Shown here piece by piece: positions 15,025-22,521 of a DNA stretch of 32,743 nucleotides. The translations under genes were made by a program, and so were the position numbers. The notes below the pieces were generated by a model that was not told the DNA's origin, did no database searches, and was given only the letters and a program-made list of their open reading frames with translations. Numbering within the stretch: position 1 is the stretch's first letter; every line of letters starts with the position of its first letter. The DNA lies in NCBI GenBank assembly GCA_900316265.1, contig ONCH01000030.1, positions 1 through 32,743 of the forward strand. The letters are read 5' to 3'. Source of the DNA: an uncultured Prevotellaceae bacterium. Lineage in GTDB: Bacteria; Bacteroidota; Bacteroidia; Bacteroidales; Bacteroidaceae.

Positions 15025-15999
15025 GTGAAGAAGATATTGTTGGGAATGGTGATGGGCATGCTGATGGTAGCGTGCGGAACGACGAAGAAGAGTCAGAGTG
15101 AGGAACAGAAAGCAGTGAGCATCCAGTTCAGTGCCGATTCTGCATATGCGTTCTGTGCTGCCCAGTGTCAGTATGGTCCACGTACTATGAATAGTGAGGC
15201 ACACGAAAAGTGCGGCGAGTGGATTGTAGAGAAATTCAAGCAGTATGGCTGTGACGTAGAGCTGCAGAAAGCTGACCTGAAAGGCTATGACGGCACCATT
15301 CTGAAGAGTACGAACATCATTGCTAAAAGTAAGCCATCTGACAAGCCACGCATTCTGATTTGTGCCCACTGGGACAGCAGGCCGTGGGCAGACAACGACC
15401 CAGACTCTGCCAACTGGCACAAGCCTGTAATGGCCGCCAATGACGGTGCTTCAGGCATTGCCGTCATGCTGGAGATAGCCCGCCTGTTACAACAGAACGA
15501 CTCAGCGAACATGGCCGTGGACTTTATCTGTTTCGATGCGGAAGACTGGGGAACACCCCAATGGACAGACGAGAGCGATGGCGATTCCTGGGCACTGGGT
15601 GCACAGTATTGGGCCTCTCACTTCTCACCTCTCACCTCTCACCCCTATGATTACGGTATTCTCCTCGATATGGTAGGTGGGCAGAGCGCCAAGTTCTATC
15701 GGGAATACTTTTCTATGAAGTATGCCCGCAATATCGTCGAGAAGGTGTGGCAGGCCGCCAGTGCAGCAGGCTACGGCAGCTACTTCCCTGCTGAGGATAC
15801 GGGCGGCGTGACCGACGACCATCTGCCCCTGAACGAGAAAGCCGGCATTCCGTGTATCGACATCATCAACCACTACCCTGACTGTGAGCAGAGCAGTTTT
15901 GGACCAACATGGCACACCATAAACGACGACCTGCAGCATATTGACAAGAATACACTGCAGGCCGTAGGTCAGACGTTGATACAATTAATCTTCAGTTAA
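15025..15999 (+). CDS. M28-family zinc peptidase / glutaminyl cyclase-like lipoprotein
   Basis: The 324-residue protein has a lipoprotein signal with cysteine 17 in MLMVAC. The catalytic domain shows the M28 zinc pattern: ICAHWDSRPW (H115, D117), AANDGASG (D140), CFDAEDWG (D171, E173), LLDMVGG (D215) and a C-terminal PTWHTINDD histidine. This set resembles glutaminyl-peptide cyclotransferases, which form N-terminal pyroglutamate, although aminopeptidase action is possible. The start is GTG at 15025, preceded by AGGAGA, an unusually clear ribosome-binding site for this phylum. Residues about 197-207 (SHFSPLTSHPY) come from a CTCTCACC-type repeat and may be a repeat insertion kept in frame. Its stop overlaps the convergent C26-M19 gene by four bases. 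Confidence 0.88.
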   Translation: MKKILLGMVMGMLMVACGTTKKSQSEEQKAVSIQFSADSAYAFCAAQCQYGPRTMNSEAHEKCGEWIVEKFKQYGCDVELQKADLKGYDGTILKSTNIIAKSKPSDKPRILICAHWDSRPWADNDPDSANWHKPVMAANDGASGIAVMLEIARLLQQNDSANMAVDFICFDAEDWGTPQWTDESDGDSWALGAQYWASHFSPLTSHPYDYGILLDMVGGQSAKFYREYFSMKYARNIVEKVWQAASAAGYGSYFPAEDTGGVTDDHLPLNEKAGIPCIDIINHYPDCEQSSFGPTWHTINDDLQHIDKNTLQAVGQTLIQLIFS

Positions 16000-17762
16000 G
16001 CGCGACTTTGCTGTACTAAGCGCATAACGCGCAGAAAGTTGCCACCCCATAACTTCTGGATGTCCTCCTCTGAATAGTGGCGACGGAGCAGTTCACGGGT
16101 GTAGTTCATCAGTTCCGACGAACTGGCAAGACCACGGATACCGCCATCTCCGTCGAAATCGGTACCCAGTCCCACATGGTCGATACCCATCACCTCGATG
16201 GCATGGTCCACATGGCGCATGGCATCGTCGAGGGTAGCCTCACCATCCTTCACCAAGAAACCGTTATACAGCGTAACCTGCATGACACCGCCATGCTGGG
16301 CAAGGGCTCGCATCTGGTCGTCGGTGAGGTTGCGTGGATGGTCACAGAGCGCACGGCAACTGCTGTGGCTGCAGACGATGGGTGTCTTGCTGAGTTCCAA
16401 AGCATCGTAGAAACTCTTCTCACCAGCATGGCTAAGGTCAACCATGATGCCTAGGCGGTTCATCTCGCTAATCACTTCACGACCGAAGGCACTGACACCG
16501 TTATGGGTGTGCTCGCCACGTGCAGAATCACAGATGTCGTTGTCGCCATTGTGGCACAGCGTCATATAGACAATACCACGCTGGGCGAAGTGTCGCAGGT
16601 TGTCGATGCTACCTTCCAGAGCGTGACCATTCTCAATGCCGAGCATGATACTTTTCCGTCCCTGCTGCTTGTTCAGCCACAGGTCTTCGGGCGTGCGAGC
16701 AATGGAGACATACTGGTTATTGCGAGCCACAATATCTTCTATCTTATCGAAGATGTTATCAGCATAGTTCTTGGCATCTGCCTGTCCTTGGGGCAGATAG
16801 GCCACCATGATGGTAGCATCCTGATGGCCTTCGGTCATCTTGTGCAAATCAACGAGTATCTTTGGGTCGCGCTGACCGAAGTCCACATTCTGTGGGAAAA
16901 ACATCGGTGTATCGCAGTGCGTATCAAGCGTGAGCACACGGCTATGAACGTTACACAACTCACGGTACTGGCGGGCTTGGTCAACGAGCCAGCGGAAAAT
17001 GGGTAGCCCATTTTCTAAACATTCCGGATGCCACTGCACACCTAATATCTGCTTATACTCCGTACTCTCCATTGCTTCAATGATGCCGTCGTCAGAACGT
17101 GCAATCACGCGGAATCGCGGACCCGTCTCATCAACAGCCTGATGGTGGAAGGAGTTGACGGGAAGACTCCCCCTGGCCCCCTCTGGAGAGAGGGGGAACG
17201 ATGGCTCGCTGTATATTTTATATAAGGTGGAGTCAGGTTCAATAGTGACGGAGTGGGTGGTCACATTACGGTCTTCCTCTTGTGAGTGGTTATGTCCTTG
17301 TATATCGCTGATATCCTGACGCACATGTCCACCCAAAGCCATCGCCAAGGTCTGGATGCCGCGACAGATGCCGAGAATAGGCAACTGACGATTATAGGCC
17401 AGTTGGGTGATAAACAGTTCCGGCAGATCGCGCTCCTCGTTAATAGTACCCAATGTAGGCCACGGTTCTTCACCAGCATAGTGTGGGTCGTAGTCGGCAC
17501 CACCACTGAGTACCAAAGCATCGAGGCGTTCTAATGTATTGATGATGACCTCAGTATCGCTGAGGGGCGGAATGATGACGGGTACGCCACCCGCACGCAC
17601 GATAGACTTGTAGTAACCCTCTGCCAACTTACAGGTCAGCTCGGCGTAGTTGCCTGTAATACCGATGACGGGTTTACTTGGGGCTTCAGGAAACGAAGCA
17701 TAGGCCGTCGTAGCGAGGTGCGACAGCCAGTCAAAACGGTCAGCCATGCTATTACTCTTCAA
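15996..17762 (-). CDS. Fusion of class I amidotransferase (peptidase C26) and M19 membrane-type dipeptidase
   Basis: The 588-residue protein has two enzyme domains. Residues ~30-260 form a gamma-glutamyl hydrolase/PuuD-like class I glutamine amidotransferase: VLSGGADYDP, nucleophile C133 in PILGICRGIQTL, and QWHPE with H245 and E247. Residues ~275-588 form a renal-dipeptidase (M19) domain: DTHCDTPMF (H282, D284), GIENGHALEG, DLSHAGEK, CSHSSCRAL and HVGLGTDFDGDGG. Together they could remove gamma-glutamyl groups and split the resulting dipeptides. No signal peptide is seen, so it is probably cytoplasmic. Residues ~188-201 (SFPLSPEGARGSLP) come from a C/G-rich palindromic insertion. The start overlaps the upstream Lrp gene by 11 bases. 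Confidence 0.88.
   Translation of the reverse strand: MKSNSMADRFDWLSHLATTAYASFPEAPSKPVIGITGNYAELTCKLAEGYYKSIVRAGGVPVIIPPLSDTEVIINTLERLDALVLSGGADYDPHYAGEEPWPTLGTINEERDLPELFITQLAYNRQLPILGICRGIQTLAMALGGHVRQDISDIQGHNHSQEEDRNVTTHSVTIEPDSTLYKIYSEPSFPLSPEGARGSLPVNSFHHQAVDETGPRFRVIARSDDGIIEAMESTEYKQILGVQWHPECLENGLPIFRWLVDQARQYRELCNVHSRVLTLDTHCDTPMFFPQNVDFGQRDPKILVDLHKMTEGHQDATIMVAYLPQGQADAKNYADNIFDKIEDIVARNNQYVSIARTPEDLWLNKQQGRKSIMLGIENGHALEGSIDNLRHFAQRGIVYMTLCHNGDNDICDSARGEHTHNGVSAFGREVISEMNRLGIMVDLSHAGEKSFYDALELSKTPIVCSHSSCRALCDHPRNLTDDQMRALAQHGGVMQVTLYNGFLVKDGEATLDDAMRHVDHAIEVMGIDHVGLGTDFDGDGGIRGLASSSELMNYTRELLRRHYSEEDIQKLWGGNFLRVMRLVQQSRA
17163..17198. repeat. C/G-rich palindromic repeat inside the C26 domain
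   Basis: The segment runs from AGACTCCCCCTGGCCCCCTC to AGAGAGGGGGAA, with CTCCCCCT and AGGGGGAA-type arms. Its base composition is unlike the rest of the gene. It adds about 12-14 residues in frame between two conserved parts of the amidotransferase domain. I recall similar palindromic repeats in Bacteroidota intergenic DNA. Confidence 0.55.
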
Positions 17763-18216
17763 AGTGTACGGGAATGTCGCGCTTGATGCTCTGTTCCAAC
17801 GAGATGAGCGTCTCGGTAGCTACCACGCCAGGGATGTCCTGTAGATGTCCGTTGAGCAGTTGCATCAACTGCTCATTGTCGCGGGCATAGAGCTTCACCA
17901 TCATGGTGTACGGACCTGTAGTGAAGTGACATTCTACGACTTCAGGGATTTGACATAGACATGCCACCACGTCCTTGTACATGGAACCGCGCTCCAGGGT
18001 GATACCCACATAGGTACAGGTGGAGTAGCCCAGACTCTTGGGATTTACGTCGAAGCCGCTACCCATGATAACACCGTTCTCAATGAGGTGCTGTACGCGC
18101 TGGTGAATGGCAGCACGCGACACGTTACACTCGGCAGCGACATCCTTGAAAGGAATGCGGGCATTCTTGGAGAGAATGCTCAGGATTTTCTTGTCGAGAT
18201 TGTCAATCTTGTCCAT
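17752..18216 (-). CDS. Lrp/AsnC family transcriptional regulator
   Basis: The 154-residue protein has the standard Lrp layout. An N-terminal helix-turn-helix (residues ~4-60: LDKKILSILSKNARIPFKDV, then VSRAAIHQRVQHLIENGVI) is followed by an AsnC-type ligand-binding domain (~65-150: VGITLERG, VVECHFTTGPYTMMVKLYA). Such proteins sense amino acids or small effectors and often regulate their own gene. It overlaps the C26-M19 peptidase gene by 11 bases, suggesting one transcript and a peptide or amino-acid signal. A palindrome near its own promoter (18244-18258) may be its operator. Confidence 0.92.
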   Translation of the reverse strand: MDKIDNLDKKILSILSKNARIPFKDVAAECNVSRAAIHQRVQHLIENGVIMGSGFDVNPKSLGYSTCTYVGITLERGSMYKDVVACLCQIPEVVECHFTTGPYTMMVKLYARDNEQLMQLLNGHLQDIPGVVATETLISLEQSIKRDIPVHFEE

Positions 18217-18243
18217 ATATTTTTTGTTAATAATAGGGTTTTA

Positions 18244-18258
18244 CTTACAAAAAGTAAG
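18244..18258. promoter_or_regulatory. Palindrome next to the Lrp start site, candidate autoregulatory operator
   Basis: CTTAC (18244-18248), AAAAA, GTAAG (18254-18258) is a perfect inverted repeat at the expected start site of the Lrp gene. Lrp/AsnC proteins commonly bind such short AT-centred palindromes. Assignment to this regulator is inference. Confidence 0.4.
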
Positions 18259-18289
18259 CAAAAGTACATAATATTATTGAAACATGCAA
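18259..18289 (-). promoter_or_regulatory. Promoter of the Lrp-peptidase transcript
   Basis: On the minus strand TTG (18289-18287), 20 bases, then TACTTTTG (18266-18259). Expected start near 18254, about 38 bases before the ATG at 18216. Confidence 0.6.
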
Positions 18290-18343
18290 CATTTTGCAAA
18301 GAAAAAGTACAAAAAATCGCACTTTTTGTTGACAAACGGCTAT

Positions 18344-18970
18344 TTAGCGCTTGCGAATGAGTGTCAAACCGTCGCGTAAAGGCAAAATCACCTGTTCTAC
18401 GCGAGGGTCATTAGCAAGGTATTCATTGAAGGTCTCGATACCCTTGGTTTGTGGGTCACGGTCATAGGCATGGTCCACCACATGCCCGTCCCACAGGGTG
18501 TTGTCGGCAAGGATGAAACCTCCTGGTTTGAGGATAGAGAGCACCATCTCATAGGTTTCCTTGTAGGTGCGTTTGTCACCATCGATGAACGCCATATCAA
18601 AGGTGATGCCCAGACGGGGAGCCTCCGTAATGGCATCGCCAATGAGAAAGGTGATTTTGTCAGCAACGGGCGACTGTTCTATCCATGGACGGGTGAAGTC
18701 CTCCTGCTCATCATTGATTTCAAAGGTATAGAGATGGCCGCTGTCGTCCAGTCCCTCGGCCATACATAGGGCGGAGTAACCACTGAAGGTGCCCACTTCC
18801 AGAATGTTCTGTGGACGAATCATCTGTACCAACATCTTCAGTAGGCGTCCTTGCAGATGGCCTGATGCCATACGCCCGTGGAGCATGTGGATGTTGGTAG
18901 CGCGCCAGAGCTTATACAGGTATTCAGGCTCTGGCTCAATGTGGTTCAGGATGTACTCGTCGAGGGTCAT
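18344..18970 (-). CDS. Class I SAM-dependent O-methyltransferase (caffeoyl-CoA OMT-like)
   Basis: The 208-residue protein has the SAM-binding glycine loop ILEVGTFSGYSALCMA (about 56-71), the acidic motif YTFEINDEQ at the end of strand 2, and the metal-linked catalytic region AFIDGDKRTY and ADNTLWDG (~128-160) typical of the YrrM/caffeoyl-CoA O-methyltransferase family. It transfers methyl to a hydroxyl of a small catechol-like or other acceptor; the true substrate is unknown. It overlaps aroQ upstream by 4 bases (ATGA), so the two are translationally coupled. A hint of aromatic substrates comes only from that pairing. Confidence 0.88.
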   Translation of the reverse strand: MTLDEYILNHIEPEPEYLYKLWRATNIHMLHGRMASGHLQGRLLKMLVQMIRPQNILEVGTFSGYSALCMAEGLDDSGHLYTFEINDEQEDFTRPWIEQSPVADKITFLIGDAITEAPRLGITFDMAFIDGDKRTYKETYEMVLSILKPGGFILADNTLWDGHVVDHAYDRDPQTKGIETFNEYLANDPRVEQVILPLRDGLTLIRKR

Positions 18971-19380
18971 TTCAGTGCCTCTATAGCCAAACGGTAGCTG
19001 TCGAGACCAAAACCGCAGATAATACCCTTACAAGCTGCAGATATCATAGAGTGGTGACGGAACTCCTCGCGCTGATGGACGTTAGAGATATGTACTTCAA
19101 TAACGGGAGTCTTCAAGGAACGGATGCAGTCACCCAATGCTACTGACGTGTGGGTATAGGCTCCTGCATTGAGTACGATACCGTCATAGCTGAAGCCCAC
19201 CTCCTGCATCTTGTTGATGAGCTCACCCTCGATATTGCTTTGGTAATACTCGATGTCAATAGCAGGGTATTGCTGCTTCAACTGTGGCAAGTACTGCTCA
19301 AAGGATGACGTGCCGTAGATGCCTGGTTCGCGGACACCCAGCAGGTTGAGGTTAGGACCATTTACTATCAGAATTTTCAT
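18967..19380 (-). CDS. aroQ: Type II 3-dehydroquinate dehydratase
   Basis: The 137-residue protein matches the type II enzyme of the shikimate pathway, which converts 3-dehydroquinate to 3-dehydroshikimate. Motifs are IVNGPNLNLLGVREPGIYG (R17, Y22), YQSNIEGELI, LNAGAYTHTSVAL (71-82) and EVHISNVHQREEFRHHS (95-111, with H97). Length is normal for a dodecameric AroQ and catalytic residues are present. Its promoter (TACCTTTG at 19419-19412 on the minus strand) overlaps that of the divergent xerD gene. The coupled O-methyltransferase follows. Confidence 0.95.
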   Translation of the reverse strand: MKILIVNGPNLNLLGVREPGIYGTSSFEQYLPQLKQQYPAIDIEYYQSNIEGELINKMQEVGFSYDGIVLNAGAYTHTSVALGDCIRSLKTPVIEVHISNVHQREEFRHHSMISAACKGIICGFGLDSYRLAIEALK

Positions 19381-19397
19381 ATTTCAAAGAAAATGAT

Positions 19398-19419
19398 TAT
19401 ATTTGCAGCGCCAAAGGTA
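19398..19419. promoter_or_regulatory. Overlapping divergent -7 boxes for xerD and aroQ
   Basis: TATATTTG at 19398-19405 (plus) would start xerD transcription near 19410, about 19 bases before ATG 19429. CAAAGGTA at 19412-19419 reads TACCTTTG on the minus strand and serves aroQ. The two boxes are only six bases apart, so the promoters likely exclude each other. Confidence 0.6.
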
Positions 19420-19428
19420 CAAAATAAA

Positions 19429-20343
19429 ATGGAAACAAGCAAGAAAACGCCGACAAATATCGTCCGTGCCTATCAGCGCTACCTGAAACTGCAGCGCGGC
19501 TACTCACCGAATACGCTGGATGCGTATGTACGCGATCTGCAGAAACTGCTGGATTATCTGGGGGATGAAAACAAGCATCCGCTGGAGGTGGAGCTGGCAG
19601 ACCTGCAACACTTTGCTGCAGGTTTACACGATATTGGTATTCATCCGCGGTCGCAATGTCGCATACTCAGTGGTGTGCGCTCGTTCTATCGTTTCCTGCA
19701 GCTGGACGGCTATCGTGACGACGACCCCACGGAACTGTTGGAGTCACCAGTGCTAGGGCATCACTTGCCAGAGGTGTTGACACCCGACGAAGTGGATGCA
19801 CTGGAGGCTAGCATTGACCTTTCCAAGTGGGAAGGTCATCGTAACCGTGCCATTATCGAGGTACTGTTCTCCTGTGGCTTGCGTGTCTCGGAACTCGTCA
19901 ACCTGAAACTGACCAACCTCTATCTGGATGAGCAGTTCGTGCGGGTAATGGGTAAGGGTAGCAAGGAACGTCTGGTACCCATCTCACCGAAAGCCATCAA
20001 AGAGTTGGAATGGTGGTTTGACGACCGTTGTCACATGACGATTAAGCCTGGGGAAGAAGACTATGTATTCCTGAACCGTCGTGGGGCACACCTCACACGC
20101 ACCATGATACTCATCATGATTAAACAGCAAGCTACCCTTGCTGGTATCACTAAGACTATCTCGCCCCATACACTACGCCACTCCTTTGCCACAGCACTGT
20201 TGGAAGGCGGTGCCGACTTGCGTGCCATCCAGGTGATGTTGGGACACGAGAATATTGGTACGACGGAGATATATACCCATATCGACATGTCGACACTGCG
20301 CCGACAAATCTTGGAGCATCATCCTCGTAACAAGATGCAGTAA
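19429..20343 (+). CDS. xerD: Tyrosine site-specific recombinase XerD
   Basis: The protein has 304 residues from ATG 19429. A SAM-like N-terminal core-binding domain (~7-95) is followed by a catalytic domain with all tyrosine-recombinase residues: R152 in CGLRVSEL, K176 in MGKGSKERLVP, H247 and R250 in SPHTLRHSFA, H273 in LGHENIGTTE and Y282 in IYTHID. Length and motifs fit chromosomal XerC/XerD, which resolve chromosome dimers at dif during division; XerD fits best. An upstream ATG at 19393 would add 12 residues but would translate the -7 promoter box, so it is rejected. It has no phage or integron context, in line with a housekeeping role. Confidence 0.9.
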   Translation: METSKKTPTNIVRAYQRYLKLQRGYSPNTLDAYVRDLQKLLDYLGDENKHPLEVELADLQHFAAGLHDIGIHPRSQCRILSGVRSFYRFLQLDGYRDDDPTELLESPVLGHHLPEVLTPDEVDALEASIDLSKWEGHRNRAIIEVLFSCGLRVSELVNLKLTNLYLDEQFVRVMGKGSKERLVPISPKAIKELEWWFDDRCHMTIKPGEEDYVFLNRRGAHLTRTMILIMIKQQATLAGITKTISPHTLRHSFATALLEGGADLRAIQVMLGHENIGTTEIYTHIDMSTLRRQILEHHPRNKMQ

Positions 20344-20346
20344 AGA

Positions 20347-21501
20347 CTATGCCTTGATGTTGGCGATGCGTTGCAGTGCCTCCAACAGACGACTACGTGG
20401 ACAAGCCAGATTGATGCGCAGGTAACCCTCGCCGCTTTGTGGGCCATACATGGTGCCAGGGTTCAGCCAGACCTTTGCTTCTTGTATCAGTTGTTCGCAA
20501 TAGACTGCGACATTGTCGCAGCAAAGGGAAACATCTACCCATGCCAGATAGGTACCTTCCAAGGGCATGACCTTCCATTTTAGCAAATGCTGTGCGACAA
20601 AATCGCATAGCGCAGTGTAGTTACCCCACAGATAACCGTTCAGCTCGTCGAGCCATTGCTCACTTTCGTTATAGGCCGCTATCAGGGCCACAGGACCAAA
20701 GGGATTGACATCACAGACCTCATTGATGTTGATGGCACGATCAATACGACGACGCGTGGCTGGGTCGCTGCAAATAATATTGGCCGTCTGTAGACCTGCT
20801 GTATTGAACGACTTCGAAGGAGAGTTAAGTACGATAGCGTCGGCATCTACTATTGCCATGGGAACGAAAGTGTTGCCGGGCATGATGAGTTCGCAGTGTA
20901 TCTCATCGCTAACTATGCGGACGTGGTGACGCCGACAGATGTCGCTCATGCGCTGCAACTCATCGCGATGCCAGACACGACCTGTAGGGTTATGAGGATT
21001 ACAAAGCAGGAAGACGGTGGTCTTCTCATCGGCACAGCGCACCTCGAAGTCTGTCCAGTCCACCTCAAAGCGGTTGTTGCTGTGACTGAATTGCAGCACG
21101 CTTTCGCTGACCTCACAGCCACTGTTACGGATGCTACTGAAAAAACAATTGTAGTCGGGGCTGAGCATGACAACTTTCTCGCCAGCCATCGTGAGGGCTT
21201 GCAGGGTACACGACACGGCAGGAACAACACCGATAGTATATAAAATATGTTCGCGTGTGATGGTCCACTGGTGGCGTCGCTGAAACCAGCGGATGATGGC
21301 ATCGTAGTAGTCATTACCTACCAATGTATAAGCATAGATGGGATGCTCGGCACGCTGGCGTACTGCCTCTTGGATGGCAGGTGCTACGGCAAAGTCCATG
21401 TCAGCAACCCACATAGGAATAATGTCTGAATTGGGACATTCATCCCATTTCACACAGCCTGTATTTCTGCGTTCAATTAGTTTGTCAAAATCGTATTTCA
21501 T
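20347..21501 (-). CDS. MalY/PatB family PLP-dependent C-S lyase / aminotransferase
   Basis: The 384-residue fold-type I PLP enzyme has MWVADMDFAVAPAI near the N-terminus, which is characteristic of MalY/PatB. It also has the cofactor-binding motifs CNPHNPTGRVW (167-177), SDEIHCEL (198-205, D199) and SPSKSFNTAGLQ with the Schiff-base lysine at K230. Family members cleave cystathionine or cysteine conjugates (beta C-S lyase). It overlaps the upstream DUF3737 gene by 4 bases (ATGA), so they are co-translated. It converges on xerD with a 3-base gap between stops and no separate terminator seen. Confidence 0.9.
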   Translation of the reverse strand: MKYDFDKLIERRNTGCVKWDECPNSDIIPMWVADMDFAVAPAIQEAVRQRAEHPIYAYTLVGNDYYDAIIRWFQRRHQWTITREHILYTIGVVPAVSCTLQALTMAGEKVVMLSPDYNCFFSSIRNSGCEVSESVLQFSHSNNRFEVDWTDFEVRCADEKTTVFLLCNPHNPTGRVWHRDELQRMSDICRRHHVRIVSDEIHCELIMPGNTFVPMAIVDADAIVLNSPSKSFNTAGLQTANIICSDPATRRRIDRAININEVCDVNPFGPVALIAAYNESEQWLDELNGYLWGNYTALCDFVAQHLLKWKVMPLEGTYLAWVDVSLCCDNVAVYCEQLIQEAKVWLNPGTMYGPQSGEGYLRINLACPRSRLLEALQRIANIKA

Positions 21502-22343
21502 CGTGTTTCTATAATACAGTTATTGGGTTCTCGGACATACTCATTGAGGGTAATAGACCCTATGGAATCGGCAACAATATGGCCACTCGTCGGGTTCTTG
21601 ATATTTTCGATATGTCCACGGATATCAGCTTGAACGGTGGCATACTCAAAGACTCGGTCGCACGCCTTGTCGAAGGTGCAGTTCTCAAGGACAAGGTTGT
21701 CGGCATAGCATAACAGCTGTTCACCTGCCAAGTGACAATTGACCAGACGAACATTCTTGGAGTGCCACGCCAGGTATTCACCGTCAAGCACGGAGTCGTA
21801 GATGGTCACGTTCTCACACTCCCAAAAGGAGTCTTTGGTAACGATATTGGCGTGGTGAATCTCTACGTTCTTACAATATTGGAAAACGTATTTGGCATCA
21901 CTCTCTAGGTCTTCTACATAAATGTTCTTGGAGAACATGAAAGGATAGGTGCCACCATGTAGTCTGACATGCTGAAGACGCAGACCATCCACCTTCCAGA
22001 AGGTTTCATCAGCATCCATAATCTCCACATCCTCCAGTTCTACGTTCTTCATCTCGCGAAAAAACTTAGGACCATCGATGCGACAGCGACGCATGACGAG
22101 GTTGTTGGTGTACCAGATGGCCGACCGTGAGCCTTCGGCAAAGTAGCAGTCTTCTATCAGGGCGCCATCAACGTGCCACCACGGGTACTTGCCATAGAAG
22201 CGACAATTGGCAGCCTCCATGTGCTGACACTGTTTGATGCCAGACTCTCCATCCGTGATGGTGATATTCTCCAGTCGGGTGTCATGTAGCCCGAAAAGCG
22301 GACGTTCACCTCCTACCTCTTTGTTTCTTATAACTTCCATCAT
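21498..22343 (-). CDS. DUF3737 family beta-helix-like protein
   Basis: The 281-residue protein consists of about ten repeats of the form x-V-x-x-x-x-[VIL]-x-[DN]-C/S, such as LVMRRCRIDGPKF, VELEDVEIMDADETFW, VTIYDSVLDGEYLAWHS and LVLENCTFDKACDRVF. These suggest a right-handed parallel beta-helix. It begins MMEVIRNKEVGGERPLFG. No signal peptide is seen. The family has no function known to me, though I recall it beside MalY/PatB-type genes in other bacteria, as here. Own promoter at 22393-22423. Confidence 0.85.
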   Translation of the reverse strand: MMEVIRNKEVGGERPLFGLHDTRLENITITDGESGIKQCQHMEAANCRFYGKYPWWHVDGALIEDCYFAEGSRSAIWYTNNLVMRRCRIDGPKFFREMKNVELEDVEIMDADETFWKVDGLRLQHVRLHGGTYPFMFSKNIYVEDLESDAKYVFQYCKNVEIHHANIVTKDSFWECENVTIYDSVLDGEYLAWHSKNVRLVNCHLAGEQLLCYADNLVLENCTFDKACDRVFEYATVQADIRGHIENIKNPTSGHIVADSIGSITLNEYVREPNNCIIETR

Positions 22344-22392
22344 TTTGCAGTTTTGAATGTAGTATTAGTTTGTTGTATTGCTTATCTGTTTG

Positions 22393-22423
22393 CAAATTTA
22401 AGCAAAAGAATCAAGAAAACAAA
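22393..22423 (-). promoter_or_regulatory. Promoter of the DUF3737-malY operon
   Basis: On the minus strand TTTG (22423-22420), 19 bases, then TAAATTTG (22400-22393). Start is expected near 22388, about 45 bases before the ATG at 22343. Confidence 0.6.
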
Positions 22424-22473
22424 GAAAGAAAAGACTTTTTTAGGAAAAAGCGTGTCGTCTGAAAAATAATTTG

Positions 22474-22481
22474 TAACTTTG
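22474..22481 (+). promoter_or_regulatory. -7 box of the sugar-oxidation operon
   Basis: TAACTTTG lies 41 bases before the ATG at 22522 and fits TAnnTTTG. No clear TTG box was found 18-20 bases upstream, which may indicate dependence on an activator. Confidence 0.5.
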
Positions 22482-22521
22482 CAGTCGACTTAAAGAAAAA
22501 GGGCATTAAACCTTCGACTAT

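Noticed and set aside
19393-19428. Twelve-residue N-terminal extension of XerD
   Set aside because: It covers the TATATTTG promoter box; ATG 19429 gives the normal XerD length.
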